This document shows, one piece after another, positions 25,231 to 35,600 of a stretch of 54,688 nucleotides of DNA. How positions within the stretch are numbered: position 1 is the first letter of the stretch; every line of letters starts with the position of its first letter. This DNA is from an uncultured Bacteroidaceae bacterium. Lineage in GTDB: Bacteria; Bacteroidota; Bacteroidia; Bacteroidales; Bacteroidaceae. The stretch covers positions 1-54,688 of the forward strand of contig CAJOLZ010000018.1 in the NCBI GenBank assembly GCA_905235575.1, in the 5' to 3' direction. The notes beneath the pieces were generated by a model. The model saw only the letters and a program-made list of their open reading frames with translations, was not told the DNA's origin and did not search any database. The position numbers and the translations under genes were made by a program.

Positions 25231-25940
25231 TATTCTTCGCTGCCCACCACCTTGTCGTGAATCACGGAGAGCACGATATACCACACGATGATGAGTGCAA
25301 AGTAGCCGAACACCAGCATGGGCAGCGCGCCAATCACGAGTATGTAGCGCCAACGGTTCTCGCGCCACGAGAGGTTGTGGAATTTCAGCGCAAGCATGGG
25401 AACCTCGCAAACCAGCATCCAGCAGAAGAGTAGCAGGAGCAGGACCAGGAATATGACGTTGAAGCGAGGGGAAACCAGGAAACGATGGTAGCTCAGCACG
25501 AGCGAGGACCAGAAGATGGCATTGGCAGGCGTGGGCAGACCGATGAACTGGGTGGTCTGGCGCGTGTCGAGGTTGAACTTGGCAAGCCGCAAGGCCGAGA
25601 ATGCTGCCAACAGGAATGCCACATAGGGAAGCACCCTCGAGAGAGGGGTGAGGAATTCGGGGTAGCAGACTTCGTGGAAAAGATAGAAAAGGATGGCACT
25701 GGGAGCCACGCCGAATGTGACGACGTCGGCCAGGGAGTCAAGTTCTTTTCCTATGGGTGACGAGACACCGAGGGCGCGCGCCGACAGTCCATCGACAAAG
25801 TCGAAGAGCGCTCCCACCAATATCATCAGTAAAGCCCATTGGTAGTTGCCATAGAAAGCCGTGCCGGTGGCAATGCAGCCACTCATCAGGTTGCAGCACG
25901 TAAGCGCGTTAGGGATATGTTGGCGAAACGGGATAAACAT
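25230..25940 (-). CDS. pssA: CDP-diacylglycerol--serine O-phosphatidyltransferase
   Basis: This 236-residue membrane enzyme makes phosphatidylserine from CDP-diacylglycerol and serine. The CDP-alcohol phosphatidyltransferase signature is complete: D50-G51, A54-R55, G64, D68 and D72 in DGLSARALGVSSPIG and KELDSLADVV. About seven hydrophobic segments follow. It starts 21 bp after psd on the same strand, so the two steps to phosphatidylethanolamine are co-transcribed. The last codons run into a degenerate unit of a repeat array, so the array may have supplied the stop region. Confidence 0.94.
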   Translation of the reverse strand: MFIPFRQHIPNALTCCNLMSGCIATGTAFYGNYQWALLMILVGALFDFVDGLSARALGVSSPIGKELDSLADVVTFGVAPSAILFYLFHEVCYPEFLTPLSRVLPYVAFLLAAFSALRLAKFNLDTRQTTQFIGLPTPANAIFWSSLVLSYHRFLVSPRFNVIFLVLLLLLFCWMLVCEVPMLALKFHNLSWRENRWRYILVIGALPMLVFGYFALIIVWYIVLSVIHDKVVGSEE

Positions 25941-25961
25941 ACGACGGAGGGGACTGTTTAC

Positions 25962-26663
25962 TTAGGAATTCTTGGGATTGAGATGCGCCAGAATGGTCTC
26001 GTTGCCGCGTGTGGTCTGGTTTAGTTTCACGCAGACCTGCGCATCCAGCGGCAGATAGAGGTCGACACGCGAGCCGAACTTGATGAAGCCCATGTGCTCG
26101 TCGATATAGCACTCCTCGTCGGGCCGCGCATAGGTCACAATGCGCCGTGCCACAGCTCCAGCCACCTGACGCGCCAGTATCTCGGTGCCGTCGGGAGTAG
26201 CGATGACAATGGTGCTACGCTCGTTCTCGGTGCTCGATTTGGGCAGCCATGCTCCCCGATAGCGGCCACTCTGGTGCTCCACCCGGCGCACGATGCCGTC
26301 CACGGGAATCCAGTTGGCATGCACGTTGAAGATGTTCATGAAAATGCTCACCATGAGCCTGCGGTCGTGGAAGTACTCGTTCTCCTCCACTTCCTCCACC
26401 ACAACGACGCGTCCGTCGGCCGGAGCCACCACCAGGTTCTCGGTGTCGCCCGAAAAGATGCGAATGGGACAGCGGAAGAAATTCACCACACCCAGATAAA
26501 GAAAGAGGGTGACGGTGAAAAAGACGTAGAAGGGGATTTGGGAATGGAAAAGGAAGAAAATCAAAACATCGGAGACGAGCAAAAGAAGACCACTAGCCAC
26601 CAGAGTGTGCGTCCCCTCGCGGTGAAGCCTGATTTTCTTGAGTTTCTTCAAACGTCTGCCCAT
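25962..26663 (-). CDS. psd: phosphatidylserine decarboxylase
   Basis: A 233-residue proenzyme that makes phosphatidylethanolamine. Self-cleavage between G197 and S198 ([15 protein letters not shown]) yields the pyruvoyl cofactor on the small subunit. Two N-terminal hydrophobic segments (about 22-40 and 43-62) anchor it in the membrane, and [19 protein letters not shown] is a conserved family stretch. This is the short class of Psd common in Bacteroidetes. The promoter at 26688-26719 serves psd-pssA. It is divergent from dnaE. Confidence 0.94.
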   Translation of the reverse strand: MGRRLKKLKKIRLHREGTHTLVASGLLLLVSDVLIFFLFHSQIPFYVFFTVTLFLYLGVVNFFRCPIRIFSGDTENLVVAPADGRVVVVEEVEENEYFHDRRLMVSIFMNIFNVHANWIPVDGIVRRVEHQSGRYRGAWLPKSSTENERSTIVIATPDGTEILARQVAGAVARRIVTYARPDEECYIDEHMGFIKFGSRVDLYLPLDAQVCVKLNQTTRGNETILAHLNPKNS

Positions 26664-26687
26664 GCGGTTTTCTCAAATAAACGATTG

Positions 26688-26719
26688 CAAAGTTAGGTTT
26701 TTTTTACTTATCGTCCAAA
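26688..26719 (-). promoter_or_regulatory. promoter of psd-pssA
   Basis: On the minus strand TTTG (26719-26716), a 20-bp spacer and TAACTTTG (26695-26688) match the Bacteroidetes promoter consensus, 24 bp from the psd ATG. Confidence 0.75.
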
Positions 26720-26735
26720 AAAAGGGCGCGCAAAA

Positions 26736-26766
26736 TTGTATGTCTGCCGATTTTGACGTAACTTTA
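26736..26766 (+). promoter_or_regulatory. probable promoter of dnaE
   Basis: TTG (26736-26738), a 20-bp spacer and TAACTTTA (26759-26766) resemble the consensus with one mismatch in the -7 box. It is 34 bp before the dnaE ATG. Confidence 0.55.
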
Positions 26767-26800
26767 AGCCGCAAAAGACAAAGCCTACAGACCCTATAGA

Positions 26801-29800
26801 ATGGAAGATTTCGTACACCTGCACGTACACACCCAATACTCTCTGCTCGACGGACAGGCCAGCATACCCGCCCTCGTGGACAAAGCCATCAAAGACGGAA
26901 TGCGTGGAATGGCCATCACCGATCACGGAAATATGATGGGCATCAAGGAGTTCTTCAACTATACGAAAAAAAAGAACGCGCCCCTGAAAGATGCCATCGG
27001 AAAGCTGAAAGAGAAACTGGCGAAACTGAAGAAGGAAACGCCCGACGACACCGAAGCCATCGAACAGATTGAGAACGAGATACGCCAGACCCAGCAACGT
27101 CTCTTCAAGCCCATCTTCGGATGCGAGATGTATGTGGCGGCACGCAGCATGCTGGACAAGACGAAGGATATGGACCAGGTGCGATATCACCTGGTGGTGC
27201 TGGCTAAGAACGAGCAAGGATACCGCAACCTGATCAAGTTGGTGTCCCACTCGTGGGCCGATGGCTTCTACATGAAACCACGCACCGACCACAAGGAACT
27301 CGAGAAATACCACGAGGGACTCATCGTTTGCTCAGCCTGTCTGGCCGGCGAGATACCCCGCATGATTCTGGCTGGAGAAATTGACCAAGCTGAGGAAACC
27401 ATCAAATGGTACAAGAGTGTATTCGGCGAAGACTACTATCTGGAACTGCAGCGACACGAGGTGAAGAATCCGCTGCAACATGCCAACCGCAAAACATATC
27501 CCCTACAGCAACGCTCCAACGAAGTCATCATAAAGCTGGCAAAGAAATACGACGTCAAGTTGGTGTGCACGAACGACGTACACTTCGTGGACGAGGAAAA
27601 TGCCGAAGCACACGATCGCCTGCTGTGTCTGGGCACCAATCAGGATTTCGATGACGAGAAGCGCATGACCTATTCGAAACAAGAGTGGTTCAAGACACGA
27701 CAGGAAATGAACGACATCTTTTCCGACGTGCCCGAGGCGCTGCGCAACACTTGCGACATCTGTGACAAGGTGGAGACATACAGCATAGACCACGCACCCA
27801 TCATGCCCAACTTCGACATTCCTGCATGGTTCGGCACCGAAGACGGGTATCGTCAGAAATACACCGAACAGCAACTCTTCGACGAGTTCACACAGGACGA
27901 GAACGGCAACGTGGTGCTCTCGCAAGAGGATGCTGAGAAGAAAGTGAAAGCGCTGGGCGGCGTACAAAAGCTATACCGACTGAAACTCGAGGCTGACTAT
28001 CTGGGACATCTGGCCTACGAAGGTGCGAAGAAACTCTACGGCGATCCGCTCTCGGAAGAAGTGACGGAACGCATCAAGTTCGAACTCCACATCATGAAGA
28101 CCATGGGTTTCCCTGGCTACTTCCTCATCGTGCAGGACTACATCAACGCTGCACGCAAGGAACTCGACGTCTCGGTAGGTCCCGGACGTGGCAGTGCAGC
28201 CGGCAGTGCCGTGGCATACTGCCTGGGCATCACAAAGATTGACCCCATCAAATACGACCTCCTTTTCGAGCGCTTCCTGAATCCCGACCGTATCTCACTG
28301 CCCGATATCGATGTCGATTTTGACGACGACGGACGCGGTAAAGTGATATCGTGGGTGACGCAGAAGTATGGCGAGGAGAAAGTGACACACATCATCACCT
28401 ACGGTTCCATGAAAGCCAAACTGGCGATAAAAGACGTGGCGAGGGTACAGAAAGTGTCACTCAACATATCGAACGCATGGGCGAAAGCGATGCCCGACCG
28501 TCTGCCAGACGACAAGGACGGCAATCCACGCAAGCCCACACTCAAGAACTACATCGCCTGTGTGCCTGAGCTGGCCGAGGCCGAGAGCTCGAGCGACCCC
28601 CTCATACACGACACCATCGCATACGCTAAGATGCTCGAGGGTACCATTCGCAACACCGGTGTGCACGCCTGTGGCATCATCATCTGTCGCGACGACGTCT
28701 CTGATTGGGTGCCCATCAGCACTGCCGAAGACAAGGAGACCGGCGAGCGACTGCGTTGCACCCAGTATGAAGGCTCTGTCATCGAGGACACAGGTCTCAT
28801 CAAGATGGACTTCCTCGGACTGAAGAACCTCTCCATCATCAAGGAGTGTGTTGTCAACATCAAGGACAGTCTCGGGCTCGATATTGACGTGGACCGTCTC
28901 GACATTACAGACCCAGCCACCTATCGACTCTACTGCGACGGGCGCACCATCGGCACGTTCCAGTTCGAATCCCCCGGAATGCAAAAGCACCTGCGCGAGT
29001 TGCAGCCCGATACCTTCGAGGACCTCATCGCCATGAACGCCCTCTACCGACCCGGTCCCATGGAATACATACCCAACTTCATCGACCGAAAGCAAGGCCG
29101 AGAACCGGTGGAGTACGACATACCCTGCATGGAGAAATACCTGAAGGATACCTACGGAATCACTGTCTATCAGGAGCAAGTCATGCTGCTCAGCCGACAA
29201 CTTGCCAACTTTACACGTGGTGAGAGCGACACGCTCCGAAAGGCCATGGGAAAGAAACAGCGCGACAAACTGGACAAGCTGAAACCCAAATTCATCAAGC
29301 AGGGACAGGAGAACGGACACGATGCAGCTAAACTCGAAAAGATTTGGGCCGACTGGGAGAAGTTCGCATCGTATGCCTTCAACAAGAGCCACGCCACATG
29401 CTACTCGTGGGTGGCATACCAGACAGCCTACCTGAAAGCCAACTTCCCCTCGGAATATATGGCCGCCTCACTCAGCCGAAGCCTGTCCGACATCAAGGAA
29501 ATCACAAAGCTCATGAGCGAATGTCGGTCCAACGGACTGAGTTGTCTGGGTCCCGACGTCAATCACAGCCGACGCAAGTTCAGTGTCGACGAAGACGGCA
29601 ACATACGCTTCGGACTGGGAGCCATCAAGGGTCTGGGCGACAGCGCCGCAGGTGCCATCGTCAAGGAACGCGAGGCTCACGGCCCATACACCAGCATCTT
29701 CGACTTCGTGCAGCGTCTTCCCATGACCACCATCAAGCGCAGCGGACTCGAAGCCCTCGCCCTCAGCGGAGCCTTCGACACCTTTGCACCGCAGATTACG

Positions 29801-30628
29801 CGCGAGCAGATGGTGGAGAAGAACCACAAGGGAGAGGCCTTCATAGACACGCTCGCACGATACAGCGCCAAATATCAGCAGGCCGTCGAAGAAGCGCAGC
29901 ACAGCCTCTTCGGAAGCATCGAGACCGTAGAGATAGCCACACCGCCCATACCCGCAGTAGACATCAAGTGGAGCGCCCTCGAGCGTCTCAACCGCGAGCG
30001 CGAGCTTGTGGGCATCTACCTGAGCGCACATCCCCTCGACGAGTACTACGCCCTGCTGCAGATGCGCCCCCACGGATTGTGCACACACCCGGTGTCACAG
30101 ATGCGCGATGTCGACGGATTTCCCGACGGGGAGGTCGTTTTCGGAGGCCTCGTCACCGGAATGCGTTCCTCAGTCACGGCACGCGGAAAAGCATACGGAA
30201 TCGTCTCTTTCGAGGATTATAACGGCAAGGGCGACATCGTCATCTTCGGAACGCAGTGGAACCAATGGCAGAGCCACATGCAGACCGGCAGCGCGATACT
30301 CGTCAGGGGAAACGTACAGCCGCGCAAGTATGATGCCAAGCGCAAAGATCTGAACATCGTCCGCATCGACTTCCTCGACGACGTGCGAGACACCGCCATC
30401 GAACGCATCACCATCACCGCCGCCGCCGATAAGGTGGGAGAAGACACCGCCGAGGCACTCACAAACATCGTGCAAGAGAACCCGGGAAAGACGCTGCTCA
30501 CCCTCCAACTCATCGATACCGACGGCGAGCTCCTCACACTCAACGCCAAATCCAAACGCGTCAACGTCAACCGAAAGCTCATCTTTCAGATTGAGGAACA
30601 ATCGGAACTCACATACACAATAAATTGA
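26801..30628 (+). CDS. dnaE: DNA polymerase III subunit alpha
   Basis: This 1275-residue protein is the main replicative polymerase of the DnaE1 type. The N-terminal PHP domain opens with FVHLHVHTQYSLLDG (residues 3-17). The palm holds GPGRGSAAGSAVAYC (about 458) and the catalytic aspartates in LPDIDVDFDDDGR (about 500). YGITVYQEQVM, helix-hairpin-helix material (GLGAIKGLGDSAAGAIV, about 936) and a C-terminal OB fold (GGLVTGMRSSVTARG, about 1115) follow. It is slightly longer than the E. coli protein, as in other Bacteroidetes. trxA follows after 51 bp on the same strand. Confidence 0.97.
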   Translation: MEDFVHLHVHTQYSLLDGQASIPALVDKAIKDGMRGMAITDHGNMMGIKEFFNYTKKKNAPLKDAIGKLKEKLAKLKKETPDDTEAIEQIENEIRQTQQRLFKPIFGCEMYVAARSMLDKTKDMDQVRYHLVVLAKNEQGYRNLIKLVSHSWADGFYMKPRTDHKELEKYHEGLIVCSACLAGEIPRMILAGEIDQAEETIKWYKSVFGEDYYLELQRHEVKNPLQHANRKTYPLQQRSNEVIIKLAKKYDVKLVCTNDVHFVDEENAEAHDRLLCLGTNQDFDDEKRMTYSKQEWFKTRQEMNDIFSDVPEALRNTCDICDKVETYSIDHAPIMPNFDIPAWFGTEDGYRQKYTEQQLFDEFTQDENGNVVLSQEDAEKKVKALGGVQKLYRLKLEADYLGHLAYEGAKKLYGDPLSEEVTERIKFELHIMKTMGFPGYFLIVQDYINAARKELDVSVGPGRGSAAGSAVAYCLGITKIDPIKYDLLFERFLNPDRISLPDIDVDFDDDGRGKVISWVTQKYGEEKVTHIITYGSMKAKLAIKDVARVQKVSLNISNAWAKAMPDRLPDDKDGNPRKPTLKNYIACVPELAEAESSSDPLIHDTIAYAKMLEGTIRNTGVHACGIIICRDDVSDWVPISTAEDKETGERLRCTQYEGSVIEDTGLIKMDFLGLKNLSIIKECVVNIKDSLGLDIDVDRLDITDPATYRLYCDGRTIGTFQFESPGMQKHLRELQPDTFEDLIAMNALYRPGPMEYIPNFIDRKQGREPVEYDIPCMEKYLKDTYGITVYQEQVMLLSRQLANFTRGESDTLRKAMGKKQRDKLDKLKPKFIKQGQENGHDAAKLEKIWADWEKFASYAFNKSHATCYSWVAYQTAYLKANFPSEYMAASLSRSLSDIKEITKLMSECRSNGLSCLGPDVNHSRRKFSVDEDGNIRFGLGAIKGLGDSAAGAIVKEREAHGPYTSIFDFVQRLPMTTIKRSGLEALALSGAFDTFAPQITREQMVEKNHKGEAFIDTLARYSAKYQQAVEEAQHSLFGSIETVEIATPPIPAVDIKWSALERLNRERELVGIYLSAHPLDEYYALLQMRPHGLCTHPVSQMRDVDGFPDGEVVFGGLVTGMRSSVTARGKAYGIVSFEDYNGKGDIVIFGTQWNQWQSHMQTGSAILVRGNVQPRKYDAKRKDLNIVRIDFLDDVRDTAIERITITAAADKVGEDTAEALTNIVQENPGKTLLTLQLIDTDGELLTLNAKSKRVNVNRKLIFQIEEQSELTYTIN

Positions 30629-30679
30629 CGAGTTCGCAAGTTTTTAATTCAAGAACACACACACTAAAAACAAAAAGCT

Positions 30680-30994
30680 ATGGCACAAAAAATCACAAGC
30701 GAGAACCTGCAGGCACTCATCAACACAGGCAAACCCGTCGTCATCGACTTCTGGGCCACATGGTGCGGGCCCTGCCGCATGGTAGCACCACTCATCGAAG
30801 CCCTCGCAAAAGACTACGAAGGACAGGCCATCATCGGCAAGTGCGACATCGAGGAAGACGAGGACCTCCCGACACAGTACGGCGTGCGAAACATCCCCAC
30901 CATCCTCTTCCTGAAAGACGGACAGGTAGTGGACAAGCAAGTGGGAGCCACACAGCGAGCCACACTCGAGCAGAAACTGAAAGCCATCCTCTGA
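30680..30994 (+). CDS. trxA: thioredoxin
   Basis: A 104-residue cytoplasmic thioredoxin with the active site WCGPC (C29 and C32) in IDFWATWCGPCRMVAPLIE, the cis-proline loop RNIPTILF, and GATQRATLEQKL at the end. It serves general disulfide reduction, for example for ribonucleotide reductase. It follows dnaE closely and precedes a small acidic protein, probably in one transcript. Confidence 0.95.
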   Translation: MAQKITSENLQALINTGKPVVIDFWATWCGPCRMVAPLIEALAKDYEGQAIIGKCDIEEDEDLPTQYGVRNIPTILFLKDGQVVDKQVGATQRATLEQKLKAIL

Positions 30995-31039
30995 GCCACC
31001 ACACCGCACCCCTCCCCTAACCCACTAAAACCAAAAGAC

Positions 31040-31366
31040 ATGACACTCGACGAAGAACTTCTGCAAGAGGCCGAGGACGACCGCAAGACCGTCGAATACA
31101 TAAAGGCCTACCTGCCGCAGGAACTCAAGGAGCGCTTCACCGACGAGCAGCTCTACTATTTCCTCGACGTCCTCTCGGAATACTACACCAACAGCGGACT
31201 CCTCGACGCCACACCCGACGACGACGGATACATCGACATAGACATCGAACAGATTGCCGAGCACCTGGCCAAGACAGCCAAGAAAGACCGCATGGGAACC
31301 TTCGACGCCGAAGACCTGCGATGGGTCGTCGAGGGAGAGATGGAATACGCCGAGACGCTGGAATAG
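31040..31366 (+). CDS. conserved small acidic protein of unknown function
   Basis: I recognise no named domain in this 108-residue protein. It is strongly acidic (DATPDDDGYIDIDIEQ; EDLRWVVEGEMEYAETLE), mostly helical by appearance, with no signal peptide or membrane segment. It starts 45 bp after trxA and ends before a terminator, so it shares that transcript. Such proteins occur beside trxA in other Bacteroidales as far as I recall. Confidence 0.75.
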   Translation: MTLDEELLQEAEDDRKTVEYIKAYLPQELKERFTDEQLYYFLDVLSEYYTNSGLLDATPDDDGYIDIDIEQIAEHLAKTAKKDRMGTFDAEDLRWVVEGEMEYAETLE

Positions 31367-31392
31367 AGTCCCTCCGAACACACACACCACAC

Positions 31393-31440
31393 ACAAGCCC
31401 CACCCCGCTCCCACCGAGAGGGATGGGGCTTGTTTTTGTT
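31393..31440 (+). terminator. intrinsic terminator of the dnaE-trxA unit
   Basis: ACAAGCCCCA (31393-31402) pairs with TGGGGCTTGT (31424-31433), and the T-run TTTTTGTTT follows. An inner CTC/GAG pairing extends the stem. Confidence 0.88.
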
Positions 31441-31474
31441 TAGCCCGAACCTGCAGCACAGCACCTGCCGAAAA

Positions 31475-31554
31475 CGCACCGCGGTTCGACGCATGTCGCA
31501 CTGTGTTGCGACAGCCTGCGCAGCACGCTGCGACGCATGTCGCACTGTGCTGCG
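31475..31554. repeat. 80-bp palindromic array, copy 6 (four units)
   Basis: Units lie at 31475, 31497, 31519 and 31541 with linkers ACGCATGT, ACAGCCTG and ACGCATGT. The two outer linkers are identical. A4 precedes the first unit. Together with copy 7 it brackets the AT-rich gene at 31730-32419. Confidence 0.92.
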
Positions 31555-31729
31555 TTGATAGACGATTCAATCATTCTCATACCACAGTATCTGAGAGAAT
31601 CATATAAAAAAAGTCTCCCAAACTGAAAATATTAAAATAAGATTCATACTTATTTACATTTTTTCTGTATCTTTGCTACACCTGAAAGTCAATAATAATC
31701 TTTGTCACAAAATCAAGCACTAACGTTTT

Positions 31730-32419
31730 ATGCCATTCCTGTTCTGGTTCTTCTTTATCATCGCTTGCATTTTCGCCATTTCTTCATGGGGATTTTGGAA
31801 TTTCGTAGGTACTATTCTTTTATTATTCATTCTCTGTCTTGCCTTAATGTTATTTCAAGCTGAATTCACTGAAAATCCAAAATTCAGAAAAAAAGTATTG
31901 AAAGGCTTGGGAGTCCTAATTCTTTTGGGGGCAATTGGTTATACTACTTGGCATGTTGTATGCAATGTGATTTACAATCGATATGAATTGGACTTGTATC
32001 TATCTATGACTTTTCCAACTGAAAACGACACAACAAGTATTACAAGATTCGAAAAGGATTATGAAATTTACTTTCTCGCTAAGAATGATTCCTGCGCGAT
32101 TGAAAAAACGAGAAGGCTTGCTATGAAACGTGCCAGAAAATGGTTCGTGACATCGCCAATGCCTTATCGTATATATGTTGGTAGGCGCTTACTTCAAATG
32201 AGTTCATACGACCACATTAGTATATCTGACGAATCCAGAGATAACCTCCACAATGAAATTTGCGATACGTTACACATTGTAGAATGCATTGAATGTTTAG
32301 AGGGCAGGCAGAAAGAAGAGCATATTCATTACAGAAAACGAAATAAAGAACCAATAATAACCCTAAACTATGAACCAACCTCAAAGCAAGCAGTGTCCTC
32401 CAAAACATCTTCAAACTGA
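31730..32419 (+). CDS. AT-rich membrane protein of unknown function
   Basis: I recognise no family for this 229-residue protein. It has three hydrophobic segments near the N-terminus: FWFFFIIACIFAISSWGFW, FVGTILLLFILCLALMLF and GLGVLILLGAIGYTTWHVV. A soluble charged domain of about 145 residues follows (RFEKDYEIYFLAKNDSCAIE; RIYVGRRLLQMSSYDHIS). The coding sequence is visibly far richer in A and T than its GC-rich neighbours and uses codons such as ATA and TTA freely, a sign of recent acquisition. A -7 box TATCTTTG lies at 31668-31675, 54 bp upstream. It is an isolated gene with a repeat array on each side. Confidence 0.75.
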   Translation: MPFLFWFFFIIACIFAISSWGFWNFVGTILLLFILCLALMLFQAEFTENPKFRKKVLKGLGVLILLGAIGYTTWHVVCNVIYNRYELDLYLSMTFPTENDTTSITRFEKDYEIYFLAKNDSCAIEKTRRLAMKRARKWFVTSPMPYRIYVGRRLLQMSSYDHISISDESRDNLHNEICDTLHIVECIECLEGRQKEEHIHYRKRNKEPIITLNYEPTSKQAVSSKTSSN

Positions 32420-32445
32420 CCAATTCTCAATTTGAATTAGAAAAA

Positions 32446-32569
32446 CGCACCACAGTCCTACACATGTCGCAGCACGTTGCGACAGCCTCCGCAGCACGCT
32501 GCGACAGCCTCCGCAGCACGTTGCGACAGCCTCCGCAGCACGCTGCGACGCTCGTCGCAGCGTGCTGCG
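32446..32569. repeat. palindromic array, copy 7 (six units, 124 bp)
   Basis: This is the longest copy. Units lie at 32446, 32468, 32490, 32512, 32534 and 32556. Units 2-5 alternate CGCAGCACGTTGCG and CGCAGCACGCTGCG, joined by three identical ACAGCCTC linkers, as if a two-unit block had duplicated. The first unit is degenerate and unit 6 is inverted. A5 precedes it and T6 follows. It lies between convergent genes. Confidence 0.93.
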
Positions 32570-32609
32570 TTTTTTAGTGGGGTGAGGAGGGGAGAAATCC
32601 TCTTAGAGG

Positions 32610-35600
32610 TTACTTCGTCTTGAGGAAGCTTCCGGCGGTGTGTGCCTGGAACTCGGGTGCGTAGAGACATCCGAGTGTGGCAGGCGAGAGCTGGTAGGTG
32701 CCGGGGCGGCTGATGAGCCAATCTTCCTCGATGACGTAGGTGCCCCGTGGCATGTGGTCGAAGAAGTACTCGGTGGAGGCATCGTGAACGGCGCAGTAGT
32801 ATCCCAGTCCGCCCTGCCAGCGAGAGCCCGAGAGCTGCGAGGCCGGTTCGGCGGCCGCCACGCGCGGTGCCGCCAGACGCACGAATTCGTAGTCGCGGTC
32901 GGCCGTGATGGTATAGCGCACGTGCACTCGCGAACCCGTCCGGAGCGCGTCGGCATCGATGTCGCGCCGTATGTTGAGCCCCTCCTGCTGTGCCTCGGCC
33001 ATGGAGCCGGGAATCTGGTATTGGGCATAGACGGCTCCCCAGCTGGTGGATGGCGATGTCTTCTGGATGGTTATCTCGCGGGCGGTGCGTGAAATGTCGA
33101 CGCGGGTGCGCAGGTATCCGAGGGCTGTCTCGGGCGACGTGAGGATGACGCTCTTGCGTCCGTCACGCAGCGATATGACATCAATCGACGGGTCGTTCTG
33201 CCACTCGGTCTCGCCCTGCATGAGGGCATACACGGCATTGGCTGTCTCGGCAGGACGTTCCCATTCCTGGGTGCGCTTCTGCTGCAAGAGCCATTCCTGC
33301 ATCGACGCGAGGAGGTCGGTCTGCTCGGGCTCTATCAGTGCGATGGCTTCCATCAGCTGGACGTGTATCTGCAGCTTGCGGTCGATGGAGGTGAAACTGC
33401 CCGAGGGGTAGGCGAGATAGGCGCCGTCGGGATGTCGCAGGAGGGTGTGGAAGGTCTCCATGAGCGAACGTGCCTGTCGCTGCTCGCCCGAGAGGTGGAG
33501 GACGATGGCTGCCAGTGCGCGCATCTCGCCCTGCATCTGGGTGGCGTCTTTGCGAAGCAGCGAGACGAGGTAGTTGGCGTCGTCGCGTGCCGAGCCGGCG
33601 AGGGTGTGTCCGGAGCGGTGCACGATGTAGAGGTAGCGCATGGCATTGAGTCCCACCGCGGGTTGCTTGGACTTTTTCAGTTCTTTCACCGTGCGGCTCA
33701 TCTCGCTCTGGAGATAGGCGATGGCCTGATTGAGTACGTCGCTGGCTCCGCGTGTGGCTGCGTCGGGTTCGGCATCGGGGGTCATGACGTGCAGACGTGT
33801 GAGCAGATAGGCCACTTCTCGTGTGAGCCAGGGCGAACCTTTCATGCCGGGATACCAGGAGAAGGAGCCGTCGGACTGCTGCAGTGTGCGCATGGCAGCG
33901 AGGAGCGAGGCGCGCCGATTGACTTGCGCCACGTCGTCGAAGAGCGTAATCAGATGCTCACGGCGTGCCTTCTCGTTGTCGGCCTCCACCACCCAGGGGG
34001 TCTCCTGCAGTAGCATATCGGCCAGTTCCTGATTTTTCCGCAGGGGACTCTCGAGCGAGCCATCCTCGGTCCACTGGCGCAAAGCCTCGGGCATGGTGGG
34101 CACCTTGTGGGCGATGTAGGCTGCGAGCGAGCCGGCGTAGAATGTGGACGTGAGGGAGAGGATGTCGCGGTGGACGGGCTGCATCAGCGAGGGGAGCGAC
34201 TGCAGGGCGAGCCACATGGGGCGCGCGGTGTACTCGACGGTGAGGCTGCGCTGTGTGGCATGGTCGTTGTCGAAGGCGAAGAGCTTGCCGAGGTCGGTCT
34301 GCCATCGCTGGGGACCATGCAGGCTGAACGCCTTGGTCTCGGTGATATGTTGCATGTGAGAGAGCACGGGCAGGTATCGCTGCTCACCATCGGCCGTCTG
34401 CTGCGACTCGGCCCGCCAGCGCACCACCAGCAAGGGATGGCTGCTGTCGGCCGTGAAAGGTATGGAGTAGGTGGTGTCGGCCTGAACGAGCAGCGAGAAA
34501 CGTACGGTTCCGCTGGCCAACATCTTCTCGGTCTCGGCATCGAGAATCTGCCATGTGGCCTTTCCCTGTTGCGTCTCTTCACCGATGTTACGTATGCTTG
34601 CGGTCAGCACGGCCTGGTCGCCGTTGCGCAGGAAACGCGGCAGCATCAGCTCGGCCATCAGCTCCTTCTGTGCTACGATGGTCTCGTCGATGCCCGTCGT
34701 CATGAGGTCGGCAGAGTGTGCAAAGCCGAGAAGTCGCCACGAGGTGAGGGCGTCGGGCAAGGTAAAGGCGATGGTTGCCACACCGTTTGCCTCGGTGCGC
34801 AGGCATGGCATGAAGAAGGCGAGCTCGCCCAGATTGGTTCGCACGGACGAGGGGTCGATGGTCGGTTCCTCGTCGGCATCGGCAGCCTCGGCCACATCAT
34901 CGGCTGTCTCCACAGTCACTTTCGCACTCGCTAAAGCGTAGTCATAGACTTCCTCTGCAGTCGGAACTGCGAGCACCTGCGCCGTGGAGGTGGCCATGCG
35001 CACGGCGGAATTGCGTGTCTTATACATAATCTCCTTGACAAGTGCGGGTCCGACAAAGTATTTGTGGTTGAAGAACGAGGGTTCGAAGCCGCGTGTTTTC
35101 TGCCAGCGCAGCTCGATGGGCAGCGATGCGCCGTTGAAGTAGCGCTTGCCCGACGACTGTATGTTCATCGAGGGTATGCGGTAGGAACGCGATACGTTCA
35201 TGAAAAGCGAATGGGGCGAAAGGGCATCGAGCGAGGCATCGTAGAGACTCAACAGCACATTGGCATGCGCCGGAGTGCCGTCGGGACAGCGCAGCGACAG
35301 GCGCCACTCCTCGTGTTCGCCCGGATGCAGACGGTTGCGGAATGTTTCCCAATGGGGACGCAGACGCATATCGGGCTGCTGCAGACGCAGCTGGACATGA
35401 CGTTCGAAGAAGCTCTGACGGGTGTAGGTGGCCAGATGGAGCGTGGCACCTTGCTTGTATTCGGGCCGATAGGGAAGGGTCCAAACGAAGGCGGTGTCTG
35501 AAACGTGGACAACCGTATCGAGGCTCACACCGCTTTCCGACACCATCAGACAGTGTATCCAGGCCTCAGGAAGCGACGTGCCAATCTGCACCTGCGCCGG

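Noticed and set aside
25092..25433. Small plus-strand gene after the tadA duplicate
   Set aside because: It is the duplicated tadA end read on into the repeat array and the antisense of pssA; there is no independent coding signal.
32446..32569. Possible CRISPR array
   Set aside because: The repeats are only 14 bp, the separating segments are 8 bp and partly identical, and no cas gene is present. It belongs to the dispersed palindromic family.
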